Source: Morella rubra
Taxonomy: Eukaryota; Streptophyta; Magnoliopsida; Fagales; Myricaceae
Reading direction: 5' to 3'
NCBI GenBank assembly: GCA_003952965.2
Contig: CM025855.1
Span: 586,840 to 650,839 of the forward strand
Length of the DNA stretch: 64,000 bases
Made by a program: the position numbers and the translations under genes. Below are positions 50,289-60,156 of the stretch, piece by piece; the stretch's first letter is position 1; each line of letters begins with the position of its first letter. The notes under the pieces were generated by a model. That model worked only from the letters and a program-made list of their open reading frames with translations, made no database searches and had not been told where the DNA came from.

Positions 50289-51357
50289 GCTACTGCTCAT
50301 GGATCTGTTTGCCACTATAGTCTATAACGGGGTTCGGTTACTATTATTGAGCCTTATTGTGCTGGACGATTATAAGCGATGGTGAGGATCTAAAGTTAGG
50401 AGATCCAGCGGCTCAGATAAGAACACGTCAATTAAAATGCTGAGACCCATTTTGAACTTCTCCCGACCCGTTTAAGGCTGACTCGCGATTGAAAATTCGA
50501 ATCACCCTTTCTTTGTTCCATATTTGCTTGAGTGTCTCAGTTTTGCCGATTGATGTCTGAACTTGTTCCGTATCTCAGATCTGTATGCTCAGAGAAATTA
50601 CATTGATTCTTTATAAGCACCTCCACCTCTGCTCTAAGCATTTGGATATCCACCGAGAAAGCCTCAGTTTGTTCTCTCTCATTCTCTTGCGCGGATTCAA
50701 TCTGCATGGACTTTTGCTGTAGTTCCAATGTCATCTTTTGTATTTGTTTTTCATTCGATTCTATTTGCTTCAGAAGCTCTTGCTGCTTTAGTTCATTCTG
50801 ATCTTTGATTAGTCCAAGCTCCTCATTTGCTGTCTGGACCATTTCTTCCAGATTTATTTTTTGCAGATAGAATTCATTCGCTTCTTTCTGTGCTTTCATG
50901 ACCTGCATTTCATGCTCATCAAGCTTAGATGTCATTTCCATAGAAAGCCTTCTGATCTCCTCCTGGAGATGCTCAGCAGTGACAGCATTATTATAGAAGC
51001 TTTTCAGAATCCAAGGATACTGAAGATCTTGTAATTTTGGCATTGATATCATAGCTCAAACAGAAGAGTCAACTCCGGATGCGACTTACACGGGACTTAC
51101 AGGAGGAAGAGAAGGGATAAAATCGCGAAATGGAGCTGGGGTGATTTGAATTTTCAATCGCGGGTGAGCCTTAAATGGGTCGGGAGAAGCTCAAAACGGG
51201 TCTCAGCATTTTAATTGATGTGTTCTTATCTGAGCCGCTGGATCTCCAACTTTTGATCCTCACCGTTGCTCATAATCGTCCAGCTAGCACAATAAAGCTC
51301 ATGATAATAACTGAATCCTAAATAAGTGGTGTCGTTTGCAATTATGATCATTAAGCA
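50289..51357. mobile_element. TIR element carrying a captured host gene fragment
   Basis: Inverted arms at about 50330-50507 and 51138-51318 match closely (roughly 90% by eye). Shared words include CAGCGGCTCAGATAAGAACA, TCAATTAAAATGCTGAGACC, CTTCTCCCGACCC and GCGATTGAAAATTC. Weaker similarity continues outward to about 50289 and 51357, so the true ends are uncertain and no target-site duplication was fixed. Between the arms is a 171-codon minus-strand ORF derived from a host coiled-coil gene. No transposase is present. This is the structure of a Pack-type, gene-capturing non-autonomous DNA transposon. Confidence 0.75.
50537..51052 (-). CDS. Captured coiled-coil fragment of an NT-C2/myosin-heavy-chain-related protein
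   Basis: Uninterrupted 171-residue ORF, almost entirely heptad-like and charged. Segments AEHLQEEIRRLSMEMTSKLD, NLEEMVQTANEELGLIKDQN, QELLKQIESNEKQIQKMTLE and EAFSVDIQMLRAEVEVL resemble the coiled-coil body of the large plant proteins of the At5g41140/At1g63300 type, which have an N-terminal C2 domain and over 900 residues. Only a small central piece is here, without the C2 domain. It is flanked by transposon arms, so it is a transduplicated fragment rather than a normal gene. Whether it is transcribed or translated cannot be seen. The open frame suggests recent capture or selection. Confidence 0.65.
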   Translation of the reverse strand: MISMPKLQDLQYPWILKSFYNNAVTAEHLQEEIRRLSMEMTSKLDEHEMQVMKAQKEANEFYLQKINLEEMVQTANEELGLIKDQNELKQQELLKQIESNEKQIQKMTLELQQKSMQIESAQENEREQTEAFSVDIQMLRAEVEVLIKNQCNFSEHTDLRYGTSSDINRQN

Positions 51358-52109
51358 TTATTTTTTATTGTGTTTAATGACTGTAAAGCTAGCTTAAGAG
51401 TTACAAGGGAAGTAAGTTGTGAGGGCCACATTTGGCTAAACATATGGTATTTTCGGTGCAAATTAATAAAAATTTCTAAAATCTTGAGATTTTTTTTTAT
51501 TATTTTAAAATTTGTGAGTGTTAAACATAAAAATGTGAAAAAAAAAATCACTTTTTTTATTTTTGATTCAGTCAGTAACCAAATCATCAATCTCTCATGT
51601 ACAATTTCTTTTTTTTTTTTGACAAATTTCAACAATTTTTATATTAAAATAAATATAAAAAATTATATCAAATCAACTTTATCTATCCTTTAATTTCTAC
51701 AAAATTTAATAACATCCAAAATCTACTCTTAGAGTTTTTCACCAACTTTTCACAAATTTTCATAAAACTCTAATTTTCTAAACAGAGTTAGAATTTCTTT
51801 AACTTCTGACTCTGACTTTGAAATCCAACGGTATATTTAGGGATATTATGATTTGAATTATGTATTCTGAATAACTAACTCAATTATGTAATTAGAACTT
51901 AAAATAAGACAGTAAAGAAGAAAATCATAATATTGATAATCTTATCGGTGAAAATAATTGAACCCATAAACTCGATGAATAAAAATTGACTAATTACCAC
52001 GCTTAATTTGTGCGGTTTCCTAGAGCACCTTTTGTTGTATCAAATGTAATATCATGGATATGTACAAAAAAAAAATGAAATCTCTTGGATGGGACAATTG
52101 AATGTTAAA
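51358..52109. other. AT-rich spacer
   Basis: No gene; A/T-rich open frames on both strands at 51.35-51.7 kb are compositional. Confidence 0.5.
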
Positions 52110-53547
52110 AAAGACGTACGGTTTTCTACGATTCTAAACTAACAGTCAACAGAGTACTGCCGCAAACGGATGGATATATGTTGAATTATACAGTAAAGAA
52201 AGATAAAGAGATAGCTTTCGTATTATTTAATATTGTTTATATAAATTTTAAATAATATAAGTCTTATCTTAAAAATTATTTATTTTTTTAAAATTACATT
52301 TAAATAAAAAATTCTGATCCACTGAAAACATTCACGTGTGGCACTGGCACATGTACTTAATATTAAGGATGGTCCAACGTGCTTCCGACTCAGGTCTTAA
52401 ACCCCCTCCCTCTCTTGCTAGCTAAAATGATTGGGTAGCGTAGGATAAAAGCTACGTGCAACGTGCAACGTTCATGTATATTTTATTCTCCTTCTAGAAA
52501 CCTGACATTTGCCCGGATTTGAATCCCTACCGTACGCTTAGCATCGAATATTGTTGGGTGGAGGATTAGTTGATGTCTTTTGTGACAAGAGGAAATACGA
52601 TTGACTGTAATTTGCAGTTCGAATTAAATTTATACAAGATACACCTATTACCTATTGTATTTATCTTTGAGAAAGATTCACCTATGAATATATATTTCTT
52701 TTTAAATTATATAATATAATTCTGATAAAAAATTATAGAAAATCAAAGAAGCATTCAATTATTGCAGAGTATTTTACTCGAATAAAATGTACGTGGAGGC
52801 TGCCTCAACAAACACACAAGTGATTGAAAGTATAACAGAGGAAAGCAATCTTATATACCAAAATTTTTACTAATATATAATATATTCTCACTCATCTTGG
52901 TGTTTAATTCTTTCTAATTTGTTGTCTAAATTTACTGGTTAGATTTGAATATAAAAAAAATATAATAAACAACACTTGATTGCTATAAAACCCATATTGT
53001 CGTATATTTTACTTACCCGGACGACATTGACTATTAATATAAGGTTTATATATGTCTCACACGAAAAGTTATATTTTTTCTTTAGTTGCATGAAGACAAA
53101 ATTTATACATATAATTTACCCCCAAAAAGTAGTATAGCTACATATATAAAGAGTACACTTCATCTCTTAATCAATATTTGCGATATTCAGTTAACACAAA
53201 CAATGTTGTTTTTAAGTACCTATGTCAGCTAGATGTCAATTTTCTTTGGATAATTATTGTTTTTATATTTTTTCTTTCTGGAAGTACGTAGTACTGTAAA
53301 ATAAACGAAGGGATAGCCGTAAGAATACTCTTAGGCAAATAGAACGATTTTTCGATTTTTATATGCAGAGATTAAAAAAAAAAAAAAATTATATATCGTT
53401 TTCTATCCGCCCATTGACGACATCATATGCATGTATGTCAAAAGAGGCGTTATGAATTACCTTTCCCCCACGTATAAAAAAAAAAAAGAATTACCTTCAC
53501 CCCAACCCGGCGCGGGCCCCGACCGCAACATCTCCATATGAACTTTC

Positions 53548-53554
53548 TATATAT
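53548..53554 (+). promoter_or_regulatory. Putative TATA box of UGT copy 4
   Basis: TATATAT lies 104 bases before the ATG, in the position equivalent to that of copy 3, followed by the shared CTTCGAGATAGGATTTCTA. Confidence 0.5.
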
Positions 53555-53651
53555 GTATATATATTCATGGAGTAACGTTCACTTCGAGATAGGATTTCTA
53601 GGTAGCGAAATCTAACCCATTTCCCCGATTCTTAATCTTTTCCTTGTAGAC

Positions 53652-55142
53652 ATGGAGGACGCCATTGTTCTGTACCCTTGTCCTGGCAGTGGCCACCTAA
53701 TCTCCATGGTAGAGCTCGGCAAGCTCATACTCAAACATCACCCTTCTGTGTCCATCATAGTTCTCATGTTAAACACACAAAACATGCACTCTACCTCTGG
53801 TGCCGAATATGCAGCCAGCCCTACTACCCAATACATTGCCTCCGTCAAAGCCTCCACCCCATCCATCACCTTCCACCAACTTCCCCCCATCTCCGACGTC
53901 CCTTGCACTTCTTCCATGGTGGAGTTCTTCTACTCGTTCTTACACCTCAACAATCCTAATCTCCACCAGGCCCTCCAAACCATATCCCAGACCGCCAAAC
54001 TCAAAGCCCTTGTCTTTGATATCTTCTGTGACGCTGCTTTCGATGTGGCCGCAAACCTGAGCATCCCCACGTACTATTTCTACACCTCCGGCGCAAGCAG
54101 TCTAGCTGTTTTTCTTTATTGGCCTGCCTTGCTCAAAAAGTTTGATAAAAGCTTGAAAGATCTCAATGATATGCTCGTTGATATCCCAGGCTTACCTTCT
54201 ATCCCGGTTTCACGCTTGCCTGAACTTATGAGAGATCGTGATGCGAAAGAGTTCGAATATTTATTACTCACGGCAGCTCACTTGATGAAATCCAGTGGAC
54301 TCATCGTGAACACGTTTGAGCAGCTCGAAAGAAAAGCTATCAATGCAATATCGGATGGACTGTGTGCGCTAGATGGACCGACTCCGCCAATATTCTGCAT
54401 TGGACCTCTGACATCGGGCAGCAATCAACATGGAAATGATCAGCATGAATGTTTGAATTGGCTAGACTCGCAACCGAGACAAAGTGTCGTGTTTCTGTGT
54501 TTTGGCAGCGTTGGGTCATTTTCCGAAAAACAGCTTAAAGAAATGGCAATAGGACTAGAAAACAGTGGTAAAAGGTTCTTGTGGGTGGTAAGAAATCCAC
54601 CACCAGGAATTGACGAAGAGCCAAATTTGGATGTGTTATTGCCGAAAGGTTTCTTGGAAAGGACCAAGGATAGGGGTTTCGTAGTGAAGCAATGGGCACC
54701 ACAGGTGGAGGTATTGAGACACGACTCGGTGGGGGGGTTCGTGTCGCACTGTGGGTGGAACTCAGTGCTCGAGGCGGTGGGTGGCGGGGTGCCGATGGTT
54801 GCTTGGCCTCTGTATGCGGAGCAACCGGTTAACAAGGAGGTTTTGGTGAACGAATTGAAATTGGCAGTGGGAGTGAACGTGTCGGAAGACGGGTGGGTAA
54901 CTGCGGCAGAGCTGGAGAAGAGGGTGAGTGAGCTAATGGACTCGCAAGCAGGGAAAGAGGTGAGAGAGAGGGTTTCGGCCATGAGAGACGCTGGCGCCAC
55001 AGCCGTGAAAGAGGGCGGTTCCTCTCACCTGGCATTGTCTATGTTGGCGGAGCTGTGGTTCGGGAGAACCTGCCAGTCACCGGAGCATTATGACAAGCGT
55101 GAAGGGTCCTATTCCATGTCAGAAGTTATGCTTTTTACCTGA
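53652..55142 (+). CDS. UDP-glycosyltransferase, UGT88-like (copy 4)
   Basis: Intronless, 496 residues, about 90% identical to copy 3 by eye. His15 ([16 protein letters not shown]) and Asp123 (ALVFDIFCDAAF) are kept. The PSPG box is residues 348-391 and reads [19 protein letters not shown] where copy 3 has LEAVREGVPM and copies 1-2 have [10 protein letters not shown]. Its C-terminal extension is shared with copy 3. The start and length agree with copy 3 and the reading frame is intact. The substrate is unknown. Confidence 0.95.
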   Translation: MEDAIVLYPCPGSGHLISMVELGKLILKHHPSVSIIVLMLNTQNMHSTSGAEYAASPTTQYIASVKASTPSITFHQLPPISDVPCTSSMVEFFYSFLHLNNPNLHQALQTISQTAKLKALVFDIFCDAAFDVAANLSIPTYYFYTSGASSLAVFLYWPALLKKFDKSLKDLNDMLVDIPGLPSIPVSRLPELMRDRDAKEFEYLLLTAAHLMKSSGLIVNTFEQLERKAINAISDGLCALDGPTPPIFCIGPLTSGSNQHGNDQHECLNWLDSQPRQSVVFLCFGSVGSFSEKQLKEMAIGLENSGKRFLWVVRNPPPGIDEEPNLDVLLPKGFLERTKDRGFVVKQWAPQVEVLRHDSVGGFVSHCGWNSVLEAVGGGVPMVAWPLYAEQPVNKEVLVNELKLAVGVNVSEDGWVTAAELEKRVSELMDSQAGKEVRERVSAMRDAGATAVKEGGSSHLALSMLAELWFGRTCQSPEHYDKREGSYSMSEVMLFT

Positions 55143-56234
55143 TTAGAAATGAAGGCCGGGGTCAGGTAAGCGAACAAGGTCGCAGCAACCCTTGGCTATA
55201 GTAATTGGATTCTTCTGAATTGGCTCTGTACTGTGTTCCACACTTATCTAGCTAGGTCATAAAATTAGTGGGATATGGTGCAGATGTTCCCAAAGTTCAA
55301 ATTTCTTCTACAGGTAATTGTGTGTTTTGTATTTATTGGGGTGTTAGGCTCTACTTTAATCAGTTCAGCCAAGTGAATTAACCCCACAATTGGGTTGCAT
55401 ATGTTACATCTGTCGGTTAATCAGAAGTTTCCCGGAAGGCGGCCACAGGCCGATCGATCAAGGGAATGTAATCATGGTATCGACTGCTGCTATTGTACTT
55501 TCTTACGTTGGTATTGTAATGTCAATTTAAGATTACGATTCTGTTGAATATGTTCTATATATGCATGGTTCCTTTTTTTGGGTTTTCTTATTCTTTTATA
55601 TTTATCCTTTTAAGTAAAAAGATTGCAAGCAGAACGAGATCAAAAAGCTTAAAAAGATGAAAATCTCTTTCGTGGTGCAAGTGACAAGAAAGATGAAAAT
55701 CTCTCCCCAGCTCGCTCTCTCACATTATATTGAAGACCTTAAAGAGCAAAAACAAAGTACAAGAAACTCTGATTTTATAACCAAAGCAAAATCTGAACCA
55801 TGGAATACTATATACCATAATATATACTATATATATAGCCAATACCATCGCAATAATATTTAGATATATAACCAAAAAGTCTTAATCTTTATGATTTGAA
55901 TTGGGAACATAGCCTCAAAATTTATGTTGCTTCAGTAGCTGATGATTCTAATCCGGCCAGATCTTAATAGCACATGGTGTCCCCATGATCCATCTCAGCG
56001 TTTAATATTCTTAATTTGTTAACTTGCTTCCGCTATATTGTAAAACTTGTTTAATTACATTTTCATTTTTGTGCTGTAAACCATATCATTGATATCAACT
56101 TCTTTATTTACTCTGTGGGCAGCCATATTAATCCTTCTATTTCTTTTTGTTGCTTGCTTCTTCATTTTTGGGTTCTAATGATATCAAGCAGCTGCAGTGA
56201 CGCAGCGATATGGAAATGATTCGAGAAATCAAAT
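55143..56234. other. 3' flank of UGT copy 4
   Basis: Duplicated 3' sequence to about 55.6 kb, then AT-rich DNA. No gene recognised. Confidence 0.5.
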
Positions 56235-56660
56235 CCACCCCCCAATAACGACAAAGAGCCATATTTGGATGAATTATTGCCGGAAGGTTTCTTTTTTTTT
56301 TTTTTAATCGCCGGAAGGTTTCTTAATTAGAAAGGACCAATTACCAAAGATATAGAGGTTTCCTGGTGTCTGGAAGCAATGGGCTGATTGCTTGGCCTCT
56401 CTATGCAGAACATCAGCAAAGGCTGAACATGGTGGTGTCGGTGAAGGGATTGAAGCTGGCTTTGGCAATTAACGAGTTGGAAGACGGGTTGGTGAGTGCG
56501 GCCTAGTTGGTGAAGCGGGTGAGGGATCCAGTTAATGGCCTTGGAAGTAGGGAAGAGGTGCGGGAAAGAAGAGTTTGGCCATGAGAGATGCCACTGTGGC
56601 AGCCGCGAAAGCGAAGGTGGCTCCTCCATGTTGCATTTACGAATAAGTTGGTTGACATGT
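56235..56660 (+). pseudogene. Broken UGT copy (3' half remnant)
   Basis: Translated pieces follow the UGT order: DKEPYLDELLPEGF, then IAWPLYAEHQQRLNMVVSVK, GLKLALAINELEDGLVSAA and LVKRVRD. A poly-T run interrupts after the GCCGGAAGGTTTCTT motif, which is itself repeated. Most of the PSPG box between the WAPQ position and VAWPLYAE is missing. In-frame stops and frameshifts follow, for instance a TAG after SAA. The N-terminal half is absent. This is a dead relative of copies 3 and 4. Confidence 0.85.
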
Positions 56661-58159
56661 TGCTCACAATTAGTAGGTGCACCTGCCATATTCATTGATA
56701 AGGAAGTTACTTGTTTTTACACTGATTGGCTTTCTAAAATGCTAGCTTTTGGGTAGTGGAATACACATTAGATTGAGCGCCCCCTTCAATTTGCTGTTCT
56801 CTGATCCTCCAATCAAGACCACAATGGTCCTTCTGAACACATAAGACCATTTGGTTGGGAGAGAACGTTAGCTTTATGTTTTATCATTCTGTTCTTTCGA
56901 GAAAAGTTTACTAATTCGCTTTAAAAATGATTTAGATTCTGTTTTCAGATAAATGTAACATAAGGTTTGTATACAATGGCCCAATGTTTTGTCTCCAAAC
57001 GACACGATTTGATTGCTTCTAGAAACAAAACAAAAAAGTACGAAATTTGATCAGCAGATCCGAATGGCTTTTGACTTTTAGGTATCGCTCAATCTCTTTC
57101 GCCTGTAGTCTACGAAATGGTCTTTGGGTCCTGGACAATTGCATCCTCTCAACAAACCTCCTGGCAATAATTCATCAAAATCATGACCAGATCCGACGAA
57201 GAAGAAAAAGTAACTTGAACAAAATCTTCGGCCACGAATCCCGAATCTCGGAACCGATAGTCATGTGGACATTAGAATGGACTGGCTCTTAACTTGCTTT
57301 CGGTCGAGTCCTCCAGGCCATAGTCACTTTCCTTCCTTTATCTGGGCCCATCAAACTCTTGTTGCAAACTGGGCCAATGAAGCCGATAAAAGGCCTAGGC
57401 CAATTTTATATATATGATCGTTCGTAGTTATTACAGTTTTCAGATTCTTCTGAGGGAAGGACAATAATTTGCCATTGCTTCTTAATCACAGAAATCGACT
57501 GCCATGTAAATGTGTCATTGCTTTTTTTCAATCAGACGAGGTCCGAAGAGGAGGGCCGGGAATATACAACCAAATTCAAATGAGGGAACACATGAACTTC
57601 CCTTACTAATTTCCACTTCCAAAGGGTACTACAAAGATTGTTGGTGTATTATATAGCTTAGGCTGCAAACGTTCCAACCATAAAACTAACTTTAATGTAT
57701 CATCTTTTATTCTGACAATAAGCTTGGTTGGTCTTGGAATCTTGTTTTCATTGGTATCTTTGAGTTCTTTGAGAGGAATTAACAAGCTAATTCCTCAAAT
57801 TAATGTTTTTTTTTTTTTCATGTATATCATCGAGAAGGAAATTATGTAGCTAACTACCTTATTAAGATGAGAGCTAGTGGGTAAAATTGTATTTATTCAT
57901 CTATGGCTGGTCTCTCCCGAGAGATTGTTGGTTTTATTTGCACGGATATGTGAGGATTGCCTCATTTAAGATATACTAGTTGATTGTGTTTGGTTTGTAC
58001 CCTCGGTTTGTTTTAGATTTTCGAGGATTTTTTAGCTTGGCTTTAGATGTTTAACTTATACATAACCGGCCAAGTTTTGTTGTTACCACGTGATTCCTGA
58101 TCTACCATAAGTGAGATTTTACTAATAAAGTTTGGATATACCGTGGTCTCTCCAAAATA
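56661..58159. other. Intergenic DNA
   Basis: No recognisable gene. GGGCCC/TGGGCC-type motifs occur at 57345-57415, just before a TATATATATG run. A promoter of an unseen transcript is conceivable. Confidence 0.4.
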
Positions 58160-58523
58160 AATAAATAAATTTCATCGACAACCAATCTCTACCAGGACAA
58201 CATCACCTTCGTTGGCCCACCCCCTGTTTCCAGAGTTCAGTAATTTGGCCAAGGCAGTAAAAGACGACCCACCCTCTTTCATTGCTGACTCTGCGATTGA
58301 TATAGAACTGGTATACTGTAATTTATTTCATGATCAAGGGCAGTATGATACTTATTAATATTTGTGTTTTTTTTCTTTCTTTCTTTTTTCCTGTTTTTCT
58401 ATTTGATATATATTTCATGATCAGGGACTCGGTCACTCGAGCCAATTACAGAACTATAGTGGGATACTGCTCGTACTTATTCACGAAGCATCCAGTTTCC
58501 CAAAGCAGGTGACAGATAGGGCG

Positions 58524-58540
58524 CAGGCAGGCAGGCAGGC
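58524..58540. repeat. CAGG tetranucleotide repeat
   Basis: Four tandem CAGG units. Confidence 0.85.
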
Positions 58541-58545
58541 ATCAT

Positions 58546-58739
58546 TTACAGTGTAGGCAAGCCAACAGGAGTAAGGTCACGGGTGGCAACTAAAACTGGG
58601 GGACCCGTGAATATGCCACCGATTCGAAAAAACTTGGCATTACGCCATCTGACAAAGTGCTTTCCAGTAAGACCGACACCATCACCATGAATTATTCTAT
58701 CCATGGATGAAGACCCGTGACTCACTCCGCTCGGTGCAG
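58546..58739 (-). other. Candidate terminal exon or gene relic
   Basis: On the minus strand an AG acceptor (TTTATTAG) is followed by 194 bases in one frame ending in TAA. The protein reads SSMDRIIHGDGVGLTGKHFV, then RWRNAKFFRIGGIFTGPPV, then RDLTPVGLPTL. Its composition looks like a real folded protein rather than chance. I do not recognise it and found no convincing upstream exon. It could be the last exon of an undetected gene or a leftover. Confidence 0.3.
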
Positions 58740-60156
58740 CTAATAAACACTGAAAACATTAAGCCAATGATTTACTTAAACCCAAATCCCCTGGCCCTGC
58801 ATATATTTATTGTAAGGGTCTGCTTGTGAAAAGCTTTTCGAGCTAGGTCAGCTTCACACAGAGAAAAGAGCGCACTCGATGCATCATGGACCCCGATTGT
58901 TTTTGGCCAGTGACACGTGCATAAATTATTATTGTGAGCATCAAGATTCCTAATCACTCGGTATCGTGTTTTCAATATTTAACGATCGTAGCCACTTTAT
59001 GAGCTGAGTTCAGACCTTACAGTGCTGTTCTATTTGCCGATGTTCGGAATCGCTAATGATGCAGAGGCATCTGAAGGAAAGAAGCCACTAACAAATATTC
59101 GATCTCATCATTTCTGGCAATATCTAGGTGATTAGCTGCATGCTATGCTGAATGCTCTTCCAAAAACTGCAGGGACTTGTTCTAATTGAATACTTGACCA
59201 AACTAAAATCCAGAAGTAACGTTTTGACGATCATTTTTTGATAGCCATTCAAAAATGGCATTCGAAAGGACATTCAAACACCTATCCCATGCCCCCAACC
59301 CAATCTAGAACTTGGTGATCGATCTACATTGGACGAGCATTTGCTGATGGTTTCAATGGACGTCCGTACGTCAATCTCTATTTAATATCCAATGACCATA
59401 CAGAAGGACTTGTAATTTGTCGTTGGCGTCGGTAATCATTATTTAACTACTAGCACAGATTGATATGTACACTCTAGGCCATGCAGTGAGACATATTTTG
59501 CTGAGAGGGATATACCATTCCTCATTTGCAACTTTTTGTCTATGACATCCACCAAGGTGGAAATGATTGGGTTCTAAAGCGTCGGTCCTAATAGAGGGCT
59601 CTAATACTGTCAACTTATTCATTAATGAATTTCATCAATGACCCGGATTGAATTGTTGACTATATTAGAACCCTCTGTTAAGATTCATTAGGACTGAAAA
59701 CTTTCCTGCAATAAGGAGCCATTGGTGATCAATGAAAGAATTCTCTTGCGAAGAATTCGGTCTCGATCGTTTTATCCTAATTCGTCATTAAATTTTAATT
59801 TTACATTGAAGGAGACAGCTCAAGAATGTATGGCAGTTCTGTTCACCCGAATCTGGGCCTTTTGCGGAGTTGAATGCTTCGTGAACTACTACTACGCAAA
59901 ACATATGGGGCCTACAGGTATAAATGAGAAAGAGAAAAGAAAGCCTTCGTCATTTGGCTGGCTTCTAAAGCTCTGTGTTTGCGCATTGAAAGCATTATAC
60001 AAAGAACGAAATCCGTGAAGGAAACTTCCTTTAACAGTGTGTGTAGATTATTACAATCACAAAGTGAAGCCGAATTGAGGAACGGTACCATCATATATAG
60101 AGCTTCAGTTCTTGAAAAACAACTAAAAATAAAGATCTTAGAAGTAATATGTTGTG
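58740..60156. other. 3' flank of the ABCG gene and spacer
   Basis: No gene recognised. It includes a hairpin-forming inverted repeat at 59584-59694. Confidence 0.45.
59584..59694. repeat. Short inverted repeat, possible hairpin
   Basis: GGTCCTAATAGAGGG, CTCTAATA and GTCAAC on the left pair with GTTGAC, TATTAGAACCCTCTG and ATTAGGAC on the right. The right arm has a bulge of about 9 bases and the loop is about 39 bases. It could be a tiny MITE or a hairpin transcript. Confidence 0.6.

Larger units (their letters stand above)
52110..55620 (+). repeat. Segmental duplication unit B (UGT copy 4 with flanks)
   Basis: Co-linear with unit A at 45.9-49.7 kb across promoter, coding region and 3' flank, in direct orientation and about 6.3 kb apart. 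It lacks the roughly 580-bp 3' segment of unit A. Confidence 0.85.

Noticed and set aside
54440-55000. 186-codon antisense frame within UGT copy 4
   Set aside because: Shadow of the coding strand; the same frame appears in fragments in the other copies.
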